Shown: positions 44,976 to 53,791, counted from the stretch's first letter. The stretch: 64,000 nt of DNA from Marinobacter vulgaris (GCF_003344045.1 NZ_QFWX01000002.1:281270-345269); one strand, 5' to 3'. Notes: generated from the sequence alone by a model not told the origin. Translations and numbers: made by a program.

Positions 44976-47835
44976 TCTCCTTCTACGAATTCTGCTGATC
45001 GAAGACGACGAAGACGATTACCTGATCACCCGTGACCTGCTACAGGACAGCAGCCCGGTGACCACCCGGCTGGACTGGGTGGATTCCTACCGCGAGGGCA
45101 TGGCGGCATTGGAGACGGGAGACTATGCCGTGGCCCTGGTGGATCTTCGCCTGGGCCCGGATTCCGGGATTGACCTGATTCAGGAAGCCCGGGAACGCAG
45201 TCTCACCACTCCCTTCATCCTGCTGACCGGCCAGGGAGATGATGAACTGGATGCCCACGCTGTAGAGCTGGGAGCCGCAGACTATCTGATCAAGGGGGCT
45301 GTCGACGGGCATACGCTGATTCGCAGCATCCGCTACGCCATTGACCGGGCCATGGCAACCGAAAGCCTGGCGAGCAGCGAGAGCCACTACCGGTTGCTGT
45401 TCGAGAGCAACCCCGCCCCCATGTGCCTGGTGGATCCGGATTCCCAGGCCCTGGTGTCCATGAACGAGGCTGCCCGGGGGCTCTATGGATACAGCAATGA
45501 CCAGATCGAGGGACTGACCCTGTGCCGGCTTCGGGCCGCTGATCATGCATTACCCAGGCTTTCTTCCGAGGGCATTCTGCTGAGAGAAGGCGGTGTACTG
45601 AGACGACACCAGCGCCGTGACGGTCGCGAAATGATTGTGGAAGTGGTCAGTACCAGCATGACCATCAACCGCCGGGCGCTGAAGGTCCTGATGATTACCG
45701 ACGTGACCACCCAGCTGGATAACAGCCGGCAGCTGCGGCTGTTCAAACGCAGTATCGAATCGAGTTCCAACGGCATCGTCATTACCGATGCCCGGCAGGA
45801 GGATCTGCCTATCATCTATGTCAACGGAGCCTTTGAAAAGATCACCGGTTACAACTCCGGGGAAGCCATTGGCAAGAACTGTCGTTTTCTGCAGGGTGAT
45901 GACTTTGACCTGAGCAATGAACAGGGGCTCGCGGAAATCAGGCGTGGCCTGAAAAAGGGAGTCGACATCTCGGCGGTGCTGAGGAACTACCGCAAGGATG
46001 GCTCGCCGTTCTGGAACGATCTGTACATCTCGCCCATGCGCGACGAAGAGGGAGAGATTACCCACTATATCGGTGTTCAGAACGACATTTCGGAGCGCAA
46101 ATCCGCCGAACACGAACTGGCGTTCAATATCAGCCACGATGTGCTCACCGGGCTGCCAAACCGCACCCTGCTGGAAGACCGCCTGAGCCAGGCGTGCCGG
46201 TTGTCGCAGCGCTACGGCCGGACCGTCGCACTGCTGTTTATCGACCTGGATGGCTTCAAGCTTATCAATGACTCCCTGGGCCATCGCCTTGGTGACCAGT
46301 TGCTGATCGAAGTGGGCCAGCGCCTGGAAGCGCTGATACGCTCCGGTGATACCGTTGCCCGAATCAGCGGGGATGAGTTCATCCTTCTACTGCCCGACCT
46401 GGCCCAGGCCGAGGACGCCATTCTCGTGGTGGAGAATGCCATTCATGAGATCGCCAGGCCCTATCTGCTGGGCAACGAAACCATTCATCTCACCGCCAGC
46501 GCCGGTATCTCCACCACCGACGGCAGTATCGAAAAGCCCATGGCACTGCTGCAGCAGGCAGACCTGGCCATGTACCGCGCCAAACAGCTGGGGCGCAACA
46601 CCTACCAGTGGTACTCGCAGGAATTCAATGACGAAGCCAGCTACCGGGTTGCCTTGCGCAACGAACTGCAGGATGCCATCGACCAGGAGCAGCTTTCGGT
46701 CTATTACCAGCCGCTGGTTGATGCCCGCACCGGACAAATCCGCAACGTCGAGGCACTGGTTCGCTGGCAGCACCCCACCCGGGGGCTGATTTCCCCCGGC
46801 GACTTCGTGCCCCTGGCGGAAGAAACCGGACAGATCATCGCGCTGGGTGAATGGGTTCTGAGAAAGGCCTGTCGCGACATGGTCCATCTCCACTCCCGGG
46901 GCTTCCGCCACTGTTCGATCTCGGTCAATGTCTCGCCGATCCAGCTTCGTAAAGAGGGCTTCACCCAGACGGTTATCAATGCCCTCAAGGCCTCCGGTCT
47001 TCCTCCGGAAAGTCTGGAGCTTGAGGTGGTGGAATCCGCCATCCTTCTGGACACAGACCTCGTTATCAACGTCCTCCACGCCATTCGCGAACTCGGGGTA
47101 CACATTGCCATTGACGATTTCGGAACCGGGTTTTCCAGTCTCTCCTACATCAAGCTGTTGCCCGCCAACAAGATCAAGATTGACCGGTCCTTTATCAAGG
47201 ATGTCATCGAGAACCGCAGTGATGCTGCCATCACCCAGGGTGTCATCTCCATGGCCCATCACCTGGGCCTGGAAGTGGTCGCGGAGGGCGTCGAGACCGA
47301 AGCCCATGCCACTTACCTGCGAAAGAATCATTGCGACCTGCTTCAGGGCTTCGTGTTTGCCCGGCCCATGCCGTTTGATGAGCTGCTGACATTCCTGAAT
47401 GAGCAGGCTTCGGCCAATACGCCGGCATCGGCTGGCGAGGGCGACAGCGAGCAGGAGCTCACCCTGCTGCTGCTGGATGACGAGGAAAATATACTGCGGG
47501 CACTGACCCGTGTGCTGCGCCGTGACGGCTATCGCATCCTGGCCACCACGAACGTAAAGGAGGCATTCAGTCTGCTGGCCTCACACCAGGTGCAGGTAAT
47601 CGTCTCCGACCAACGCATGCCGGAGATGTCCGGCACCGATTTTTTGAGTGCAGTAAAAGCCATTCACCCGGAAACCGTCCGCATTGTACTGTCCGGGTAC
47701 ACCGACCTGAAGTCTGTCACCGACGCCATCAATGAGGGCGCCATTTACAAATTCCTGACCAAGCCCTGGGATGACCAGCAGATTCGGGACCACATCCAGC
47801 AGGCGTTTCTCTATTACCGGGCAACCGTGAGCTGA
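44962..47835 (+). CDS. REC-PAS-LOV-GGDEF(degenerate)-EAL-REC protein
   Basis: Protein of 957 residues. A receiver (10-125, Asp61) is followed by PAS (about 140-250), then a LOV domain (about 262-380) with GKNCRFLQG (304-312). The photoactive cysteine is Cys307 (codon 45880-45882). Asn342 in RNYRKDG, Asn352 in FWN and Gln373 in GVQND complete the flavin site. The GGDEF domain reads RISGDEF (S469 in place of Gly), with RSGD upstream, so cyclase activity is doubtful. The EAL domain has VEAL (596-599), DDFGTG and AEGVE and looks active. A second receiver ends the protein (about 833-950, Asp883, KPWDD). The likely net role is light- and phosphorylation-controlled cyclic-di-GMP degradation. It overlaps the Rcp1-like gene by 14 bp. 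Confidence 0.87.
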   Translation: MTENDLLLRILLIEDDEDDYLITRDLLQDSSPVTTRLDWVDSYREGMAALETGDYAVALVDLRLGPDSGIDLIQEARERSLTTPFILLTGQGDDELDAHAVELGAADYLIKGAVDGHTLIRSIRYAIDRAMATESLASSESHYRLLFESNPAPMCLVDPDSQALVSMNEAARGLYGYSNDQIEGLTLCRLRAADHALPRLSSEGILLREGGVLRRHQRRDGREMIVEVVSTSMTINRRALKVLMITDVTTQLDNSRQLRLFKRSIESSSNGIVITDARQEDLPIIYVNGAFEKITGYNSGEAIGKNCRFLQGDDFDLSNEQGLAEIRRGLKKGVDISAVLRNYRKDGSPFWNDLYISPMRDEEGEITHYIGVQNDISERKSAEHELAFNISHDVLTGLPNRTLLEDRLSQACRLSQRYGRTVALLFIDLDGFKLINDSLGHRLGDQLLIEVGQRLEALIRSGDTVARISGDEFILLLPDLAQAEDAILVVENAIHEIARPYLLGNETIHLTASAGISTTDGSIEKPMALLQQADLAMYRAKQLGRNTYQWYSQEFNDEASYRVALRNELQDAIDQEQLSVYYQPLVDARTGQIRNVEALVRWQHPTRGLISPGDFVPLAEETGQIIALGEWVLRKACRDMVHLHSRGFRHCSISVNVSPIQLRKEGFTQTVINALKASGLPPESLELEVVESAILLDTDLVINVLHAIRELGVHIAIDDFGTGFSSLSYIKLLPANKIKIDRSFIKDVIENRSDAAITQGVISMAHHLGLEVVAEGVETEAHATYLRKNHCDLLQGFVFARPMPFDELLTFLNEQASANTPASAGEGDSEQELTLLLLDDEENILRALTRVLRRDGYRILATTNVKEAFSLLASHQVQVIVSDQRMPEMSGTDFLSAVKAIHPETVRIVLSGYTDLKSVTDAINEGAIYKFLTKPWDDQQIRDHIQQAFLYYRATVS

Positions 47836-47927
47836 TCCGCGCCGGGAAGAAATGACAGCCCTCTGGAGTTAACCACGGATTCAGGGTTAGACTTGCCGAT
47901 TACGACTACAAGTTAGGAAGCGACAGA

Positions 47928-49055
47928 GTGCCGAATCTAGTCCGTATCGCACCCGGCGCATTGACCATTGGCAAGCCTTTACCCTGGACAGTCTACGATG
48001 CCGACGGCAATGTGCTGTTGCGCCAGGGTTATGTCATACACAACGATACCCAACTGGAGCAGTTGTTCGAGCGCGGCCGGTTCAAGCCCCGCAAGATCGA
48101 GCGGCCGCAGGATGACGTACCCGAGGATACCGCCCTGGGCAATCCGTTCGCGGAATACCCGGCGCTGCTGCAGACACTGGAATCGACGATCACTGCCATT
48201 ACCCAGCGGGACGAAACCGCGCTGAAACAGGTGCTGGGGCTGTCCCGGATCATCGACCAGATGTGTCAGCAGTCAACGGAGGCCAGCCTGGCGCTGGTGC
48301 ACCTCTACTCCATCGAACCCACGATCCACGAACAGATCCTGTTCTACGGGATTCTCTGCCAGTTTACCGCGCGCCGGTTCGGGCTTGATGACAAGCGCAC
48401 CGCCGTGCTGATCAGCGCCGCGCTGACTGCCAATCTGGCGCTGGTGCCGGTGGCCGACAAGCTGAATGCCTCGAACCGGGTGCTGAATGACGACCAGCGG
48501 GCGGTCATCCGCAAGCACCCGGAGCGGAGTATCCAGGCACTCAGAGACGCCGACATAACCAGCCCACTATGGCTGAAAATCATCGCCCAGCATCACGAGC
48601 AGGCAGACGGCTCGGGCTATCCCCGCGGGCTCAGCGGGACTGATATCCGCGGTGAGGCGGAAATTCTCGCATTGGCCGAACGTTACGTCGCGATGATTAC
48701 ACGGCGCGCCTACCGCGAGCGTATGAACGTTGTCGAGGCACGCAAACTGATCACCTCTCTGGCGGATGGCAAATTTCGCCCGGCAATTCCCCGGGCCCTG
48801 CTGACCGTGCTTACAGAATACCCCCCAGGCACACTGGTCAGGCTGGCCAACAATGAGGTAGCGGTGATTGTAAGGCGCCCACACCGGCATCGGGGCCCGT
48901 TCGCCAAAGCGATCATCGACCCTCGGGGTAACCGTTACCGGGCACCGGTTGAGCGGGATTGCAGCCTGCTGGACTTCAACGTCAGGGGCGTGGAGCAGCC
49001 CGAAGTGATGCCCTCCATGGACTTCGGACTGCTTTGGGGATTTCGCCAGGCATAG
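47928..49055 (+). CDS. Degenerate HD-GYP-like protein
   Basis: Protein of 375 residues starting at GTG 47928, with AGGAA eight bases upstream. An N-terminal region (1-60) with TVYDADGNVLLRQGYVI resembles the DUF3391-like segment seen before HD-GYP domains. The HD-GYP part keeps the second His in RKHPERS and HHEQADGSGYPRGL (222-235). The position of the HD dyad reads ISAALTANLALVPVADKL, without His-Asp. Metal binding, and so phosphodiesterase activity, should be impaired. It follows the LOV protein after 92 bp and is the last plus-strand gene of the cluster, converging with fghA. It may bind cyclic di-GMP or partners rather than hydrolyse. Confidence 0.78.
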   Translation: MPNLVRIAPGALTIGKPLPWTVYDADGNVLLRQGYVIHNDTQLEQLFERGRFKPRKIERPQDDVPEDTALGNPFAEYPALLQTLESTITAITQRDETALKQVLGLSRIIDQMCQQSTEASLALVHLYSIEPTIHEQILFYGILCQFTARRFGLDDKRTAVLISAALTANLALVPVADKLNASNRVLNDDQRAVIRKHPERSIQALRDADITSPLWLKIIAQHHEQADGSGYPRGLSGTDIRGEAEILALAERYVAMITRRAYRERMNVVEARKLITSLADGKFRPAIPRALLTVLTEYPPGTLVRLANNEVAVIVRRPHRHRGPFAKAIIDPRGNRYRAPVERDCSLLDFNVRGVEQPEVMPSMDFGLLWGFRQA

Positions 49056-49059
49056 GCCG

Positions 49060-49905
49060 CTATTTCAGGCCCAGCGCTTCGGCGTGATGCTCCAGATGAT
49101 CGTCGATGAACGAGGCAATGAAGAAATAGCTGTGGTCGTAGCCCCGGTGCATCCGCAGGTTGATGTGGTGATGCACTTTCTCGCAGGCGTCTGCCAGCGC
49201 ATCCGGATTCAGCTGGCTGTCTAGGAACTCGTCGGCGGTGCCCTGGTCAACCAGCAATGGTAAGCGCTCCCTGGCGGTGGGAATCAGCAGCGTGGCATCC
49301 CATTCTTCCCAGGCTCTTCTGTCGTCACTGAGATACCCGCTGAACGCTTTCTGGCCCCAGGGGCATTCGCTGGGGTTGGCGATGGGAGCAAACGCAGACA
49401 CTGACCTGTAGTGCCCCGGATTCTTCAGTGCCGCAATCAGCGCTCCGTGACCGCCCATGGAGTGGCCGCTGATACTGCGATCCTCGGTGATGGGCAGGTG
49501 GCTTTCCACCAGCTGCGGCAGCTCTTTGACCACGTAATCGTACATGCGGTAGTGGGGGGCCCAGGGCTGACGGATGGCGTTCACATAAAACCCCGCACCA
49601 CTGCCAAAATCATAGCTGTCATGCTCGCCGGGCAGGTCAAGGCCCCTTGGGCTGGTATCCGGGCAGACCAGGGCCATGCCCAGCCGGGCTGCCTTCTTCT
49701 GGGCGCCCGCCTTCTGCATGAAATTCTGGTCGGTGCAGGTCAGCCCGGACAGCCAGTAAAGTGCAGGCACCTTGCGCGCGGAAGCGCCGAGCGCAGCAGG
49801 GGGCAGATAAACCGCGAACTCCATGTCACAGTCCAGTGCCGCCGAATGGTGCCGGTAGCGACGGTGTTCCCCGTCAAAACAGACGTTGGTGGAGAGCAGT
49901 TCCAT
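49060..49905 (-). CDS. fghA: S-formylglutathione hydrolase
   Basis: Esterase-D-type alpha/beta hydrolase of 281 residues from ATG 49905 (AGAGG upstream). The nucleophile elbow is ISGHSMGGHGA, the family blocks LSGLTCTDQNF and CPDTSPRG are intact, and the acid/His follow near QGTADEFL and HRGYDHSYFFI. It hydrolyses S-formylglutathione to formate and glutathione, the second step of glutathione-dependent formaldehyde detoxification. The partner dehydrogenase FrmA/AdhC is not next to it; a CBS protein gene lies 25 bp upstream on the same strand. Confidence 0.92.
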   Translation of the reverse strand: MELLSTNVCFDGEHRRYRHHSAALDCDMEFAVYLPPAALGASARKVPALYWLSGLTCTDQNFMQKAGAQKKAARLGMALVCPDTSPRGLDLPGEHDSYDFGSGAGFYVNAIRQPWAPHYRMYDYVVKELPQLVESHLPITEDRSISGHSMGGHGALIAALKNPGHYRSVSAFAPIANPSECPWGQKAFSGYLSDDRRAWEEWDATLLIPTARERLPLLVDQGTADEFLDSQLNPDALADACEKVHHHINLRMHRGYDHSYFFIASFIDDHLEHHAEALGLK

Positions 49906-49930
49906 GGTCACCTCTGGGTCTATGGATGTT

Positions 49931-50353
49931 TCACAATGCGTACTTCGGGACGTCTATACCGAATCCCACTTTTGCCAGCTGCGCAAGGATCGCCGTGCGG
50001 GTAACGATGCCGATCAGGCGCCCGTGATCAACCACCGGATAGACCTTCGGCTTGCCGGCTCCCAGATTCTGGGCCAGATCCACCACGGCCATTTCCGCCG
50101 ATATGGTCACCGGGTTGCGGAACATCACATCGTCCACGGTCGGGTCGCCTTCGCGATGGTAGTTGCTTACCAGCAGGGCGTGGATACAATCCTGCTCGGA
50201 GATAAAACCTATCACCCGGCGGTGATCATCCACCACCGGCAAGCCCGTGACGTGGTTGTGGAGCAACGTTTTAACCACTTTGGTTAAGGGCGTACCACAA
50301 CGAATAGGCTCGATGTGATTCCACATGACATCGGATACTTTCAACGATTGCAT
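49931..50353 (-). CDS. Paired-CBS-domain protein
   Basis: Small protein of 140 residues from ATG 50353 (GGGAG seven bases upstream); an open frame extends to 50527 without homology or a ribosome-binding site. It is almost entirely a CBS pair: VSDVMWNHIEPI...VTGLPVVDDHRRVIGFISEQDCI and VDDVMFRNPVTI...YPVVDHGRLIGIVTRTAIL. Such modules bind adenosyl ligands and sense energy state, or regulate partners. It lies 25 bp before fghA on the same strand, so the two may be co-transcribed. Function is otherwise unknown. Confidence 0.8.
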   Translation of the reverse strand: MQSLKVSDVMWNHIEPIRCGTPLTKVVKTLLHNHVTGLPVVDDHRRVIGFISEQDCIHALLVSNYHREGDPTVDDVMFRNPVTISAEMAVVDLAQNLGAGKPKVYPVVDHGRLIGIVTRTAILAQLAKVGFGIDVPKYAL

Positions 50354-50474
50354 CGGCAGGCTCCCTGAGCAGTGATTTTCCGGATTCGTCCCTCTATAAC
50401 AATAGGCAATGGGGGCGAAAACTGGAAGTATAAACCCTACAGCCGGGGTCTGTTCCCCGTTCCGGAGGCAATGA

Positions 50475-51386
50475 TCAATTCCGGTTTGCAGACCACTGGG
50501 CCATGGTTTCAAAACCAATGGCCGCAAATTGCGGCAGTAGCGGTTCAGGAAGGTCGTGCCCCATCCCCTCGATCATCTCGACACGGGCATGGGGCATCAG
50601 GTAACCCAACTGCTCCGCCGCCACCGGCCGCACTAACGGGTCGGCCCTGCCGTGGATCACCGATACCGGAACCCGGATACGGCGCGTTGCCGATGACAGG
50701 CTGCCTGTTGCCAGGATGGCACGGGTCTGCCGCAGAATACCCGCAGGGTGATAGCTGCGGCGGTAATCCCGCCGGATGCGGTCCCGCACCTCCTGCTCCC
50801 GCGGCGGGAAACCGGGGCTCTGGATGGCCTTCCAGAAATCCAGGGAACGGGCCACGACCGATGCTTCGTCGTGGCCTTTGGCACCCACGCCCGCCAGGCG
50901 CCAGATCAGCTGGGATTTGGGCATTGGCAGGCGAGGACTGTTGGTGGACGTCATGATCAGGGTGGCGGAGCGCACGCGCTCGGGGTGGTTCGCTGCCACC
51001 AGCTGGCTGATCATGCCGCCCATGGAGACACCCACCAGGTGGGCACTGGCCAGGCCAAGTGCGTCCATCACCTGACAGACATCGTCAGCCATATCGTGAA
51101 GGGTGTAGGGTGCAGCTATTGGCAGCCCCATCCGGTGCCTTGCCATTACCGCAACCGGGTGCCCCTGCAGGCGATCCTGCAAATGGGAGGACAGGCCGAT
51201 GTCACGATTGTCGAATCGTATGACCCGGAAACCTTCATTGGCGTAATAGTCCAGAAAGGCCTCTGGCCAGAGGGTCATCTGCGCTCCCAGACCCATGACA
51301 AATATCACCGGCTCACCGGCGGGATTACCACGGGTTTCGACGCAGAAAGACAGGTTGCCGGCCTCTACATGAAAGCTGTCGGGCAT
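50475..51386 (-). CDS. Alpha/beta hydrolase
   Basis: Hydrolase of 303 residues from ATG 51386 (GGAG eight bases upstream). The oxyanion region is VIFVMGLGAQMTLWP, the nucleophile elbow GVSMGGMISQL, the acid lies in VSVIHGRADPLV and the catalytic His in EGMGHDLPEPL. The cap segment between about 150 and 215 is rich in Arg. It resembles broad esterase/lipase-like hydrolases annotated only at fold level. No neighbour indicates a pathway. Confidence 0.82.
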   Translation of the reverse strand: MPDSFHVEAGNLSFCVETRGNPAGEPVIFVMGLGAQMTLWPEAFLDYYANEGFRVIRFDNRDIGLSSHLQDRLQGHPVAVMARHRMGLPIAAPYTLHDMADDVCQVMDALGLASAHLVGVSMGGMISQLVAANHPERVRSATLIMTSTNSPRLPMPKSQLIWRLAGVGAKGHDEASVVARSLDFWKAIQSPGFPPREQEVRDRIRRDYRRSYHPAGILRQTRAILATGSLSSATRRIRVPVSVIHGRADPLVRPVAAEQLGYLMPHARVEMIEGMGHDLPEPLLPQFAAIGFETMAQWSANRN

Positions 51387-51511
51387 GAATGGAGCTCCTG
51401 ATAAAACCAGCCTACAGCTTAACCCGGGAACCACCGGATCCAACAGTTTTGCAGGCCAACAGGTCACCAGAACCAAGAATTCTTCGCCGTTAACATTTAC
51501 AGATGGGGATA

Positions 51512-51541
51512 AGCGTATAAACTCAATGGGTTATACGCTTG
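51512..51541. promoter_or_regulatory. Perfect inverted repeat upstream of the AGCS symporter gene
   Basis: AAGCGTATAA (51512-51521) and TTATACGCTT (51532-51541) are exact inverted copies with a 10-bp spacer. The repeat lies 64 bp before the symporter ATG. Equal arm and spacer lengths put the half-sites two helical turns apart, which suits a dimeric regulator. A hairpin in the leader RNA is the alternative. Confidence 0.5.
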
Positions 51542-51605
51542 TGCAACGCGGGGATTTTCGCGGCCGGGTACCTTCAAACCATGGCAGAAACACAGGGAGA
51601 CTCCC

Positions 51606-52964
51606 ATGGAAGCCTTTGAATCTTTTGTAAGCAGCATTAACGGACTGGTATGGGGACCGCCCATGCTGGTGATGATACTTGGTGTCGGTCTGTTCCTGAG
51701 TCTGGGACTGAAACTGATGCCGGTACTGAAACTCGGTGCCGGTTTCCGGCTGATGTGGAAGGGCCGCACCGGTGCTGAATCCGATGGTGAAATACCACCC
51801 TTCCAGGCGCTGATGACAGCGCTTTCCGCCACCGTGGGAACCGGTAATATTGCCGGTGTGGCGACGGCTGTTTTCCTCGGTGGCCCCGGCGCTCTGTTCT
51901 GGATGTGGCTGACGGCGCTGGTGGGGATGGCCACAAAATACTCGGAAGCAGTGCTGGCGGTACGTTTCCGGGAAGTGGACGAACGCGGCGCCTACGTGGG
52001 TGGCCCGATGTATTACATCCGCAACGGCCTGGGTAAAAAATGGGCCTGGCTGGGTGTGCTGTTTGCCATATTCGCCGCAGTGGCCGCCTTCGGTATAGGC
52101 AATACCGTTCAGGCCAACTCCGTGGCCGATGTGCTGCAGACCAGCTTCAACCTGCCACACTGGGTAACCGGTCTTGTTCTGATGGTTCTTGTGGGCCTGG
52201 TACTCATCGGCGGCATCAAGCGCATTGGCCACGTTGCCAGCGCCCTGGTACCGTTTATGGCCATCGCCTATGTTCTGGTGGGCCTGGTGGTACTGGCGAT
52301 TAATGCCAACCAGATCCCCAGCGCCATCGCCATGGTGTTCACCCACGCCTTCAGCCCGGTGGCTGCCGAGGGTGGCTTCGCAGGTGCCGCCGTCTGGGCC
52401 GCCATCCGTTTCGGTGTGGCCAGGGGTATCTTCTCCAACGAGGCCGGCCTGGGCTCCGCCCCCATTGCCCACGCGGCCGCGCAAACCAAGAATCCAATCA
52501 ACCAGGGCATGGTCGCCATGCTGGGCACCTTTATCGACACCATTATCGTGTGCACCATCACCGGGCTTGTGATCATCAGCTCCGGAGCCTGGACCTCTGG
52601 CGAGACCGGCGCCGCCCTGACCTCACTGGCTTTCGAGTCAGGCCTGCCCGGAGTCGGTAATTACGTTGTCGCCATTTCCCTGGCCATTTTTGCCTTTACC
52701 ACCATAATCGGCTGGTCCTTCTATGGTGAGCGCTGTATTGAATTCCTGTTCGGCGTTAAAGCCATCGTGCCTTACCGCGTTGTCTGGATCCTCGCGATCC
52801 CGGTCGGGGCCACCATCAACCTCGGCCTGATCTGGCTGATCGCCGACACGCTTAACGCCATGATGGCACTGCCAAACCTGGTGGCCTTGCTGCTGCTCAG
52901 TCCCGTTGTCTTCAAGCTGACCCGGGAGCATTTCGAGAAGGAGCGCTCGGTCGGCGCGAACTGA
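51606..52964 (+). CDS. Alanine/glycine:cation symporter (AGCS family)
   Basis: Sodium-coupled amino-acid importer of 452 residues with about ten to eleven hydrophobic segments. AGCS signatures are FQALMTALSATVGTGNIAGV, GMATKYSEAVLAVRFRE, GGPMYYI and the later GVARGIFSNEAGLGSAPIAHA. GGGAG precedes the ATG by five to six bases. Alanine, glycine or serine are the usual substrates. A long inverted repeat lies upstream and a stem-loop immediately downstream, suggesting a single-gene unit under its own control. Confidence 0.9.
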   Translation: MEAFESFVSSINGLVWGPPMLVMILGVGLFLSLGLKLMPVLKLGAGFRLMWKGRTGAESDGEIPPFQALMTALSATVGTGNIAGVATAVFLGGPGALFWMWLTALVGMATKYSEAVLAVRFREVDERGAYVGGPMYYIRNGLGKKWAWLGVLFAIFAAVAAFGIGNTVQANSVADVLQTSFNLPHWVTGLVLMVLVGLVLIGGIKRIGHVASALVPFMAIAYVLVGLVVLAINANQIPSAIAMVFTHAFSPVAAEGGFAGAAVWAAIRFGVARGIFSNEAGLGSAPIAHAAAQTKNPINQGMVAMLGTFIDTIIVCTITGLVIISSGAWTSGETGAALTSLAFESGLPGVGNYVVAISLAIFAFTTIIGWSFYGERCIEFLFGVKAIVPYRVVWILAIPVGATINLGLIWLIADTLNAMMALPNLVALLLLSPVVFKLTREHFEKERSVGAN

Positions 52965-52973
52965 CCCCGGCCT

Positions 52974-53025
52974 GGTGACGGATGACCCGGACCAACCACC
53001 CTTGGTTTTTCCTCCATCCGTCACC
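52974..53025. terminator. Long stem-loop between the symporter and peroxiredoxin genes
   Basis: GGTGACGGATG (52974-52984) and CATCCGTCACC (53015-53025) are exact 11-bp inverted copies. Between them ACCAA and TTGGT form an inner hairpin followed by a T run (TTGGTTTTT). It begins nine bases after the symporter stop, so it most likely terminates that transcript. It could also lie in the leader of the peroxiredoxin message. Confidence 0.55.
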
Positions 53026-53103
53026 ATAGTAAGTTCATACACCGATTATATTCGCCGGCATTTTTCCGGGCCGGAATCTGGTAATACCAAAGGAGGAAAG
53101 ATC

Positions 53104-53757
53104 ATGAGTTTACGTCTAGGAGATACTGCCCCTGATTTCGAACAAGACTCCAGTGAGGGTCCGATTCGCTTCCATGAGTGGCTCGGTGACGGCTGGGGCG
53201 TACTGTTTTCCCACCCGGCAGACTTTACTCCTGTCTGCACCACCGAACTGGGGCTGACGGCCAAGCTCAAGGACGAATTCGCCAAGCGTAACGTCAAGGC
53301 CATTGCCCTGAGCGTCGATCCGGTGGACTCTCACAAGGAGTGGATCAATGATATCAACGAGACCCAGGGCTGCTCTGTCAACTTTCCGATCATTGCCGAT
53401 CAGGATCGCAAGGTGTCCGAACTGTATGACATGATCCACCCCAATGCTGACAGCAGTCTTACGGTTCGCTCCCTGTTCGTGATTGATCCGAACAAGAAAA
53501 TCCGCCTGACCATCACCTATCCGGCGAGCACGGGCCGTAACTTCAACGAAGTGTTGCGGGTCATTGACTCTCTGCAGATGACCGACGAACACAAGGTCGC
53601 TACCCCGGGCAACTGGGAAGCCGGTGGCGATGTCGTCATCGTACCCTCGCTGCAGGATGAGGACGAGATCAAGCAGCGTTTCCCGAAAGGCTACAAGGCG
53701 GTGAAGTCCTACCTGAGGATGACGCCGGACCCACGCTCCAACTGGAGTGGCGACTGA
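53104..53757 (+). CDS. Peroxiredoxin, 1-Cys/Prx6 group
   Basis: Thiol peroxidase of 217 residues from ATG 53104, preceded by AAAGGAGG. The peroxidatic cysteine is Cys45 in HPADFTPVCTTE. The Prx6 arm is present: NFPIIADQDRKVSELYDMIHP, RSLFVIDP and the C-terminal domain with TPGNWEAGGDVVIVPSL. A second Cys in ETQGCSVNF is not at the usual resolving position. It reduces hydroperoxides in the cytoplasm. It is a single gene ending in a strong terminator. Confidence 0.92.
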   Translation: MSLRLGDTAPDFEQDSSEGPIRFHEWLGDGWGVLFSHPADFTPVCTTELGLTAKLKDEFAKRNVKAIALSVDPVDSHKEWINDINETQGCSVNFPIIADQDRKVSELYDMIHPNADSSLTVRSLFVIDPNKKIRLTITYPASTGRNFNEVLRVIDSLQMTDEHKVATPGNWEAGGDVVIVPSLQDEDEIKQRFPKGYKAVKSYLRMTPDPRSNWSGD

Positions 53758-53791
53758 TCAGTGAAGCTGGAATGCTGATCCGCTAAAACGC

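Noticed and set aside
51387..51605. Glycine riboswitch before the AGCS symporter
   Set aside because: No tandem glycine-aptamer core is visible; the only clear structure is the short inverted repeat.
53000..53103. OxyR-binding site upstream of the peroxiredoxin gene
   Set aside because: Only a partial ATAG-N7-ATAC resemblance was found, without the second half-site pair.
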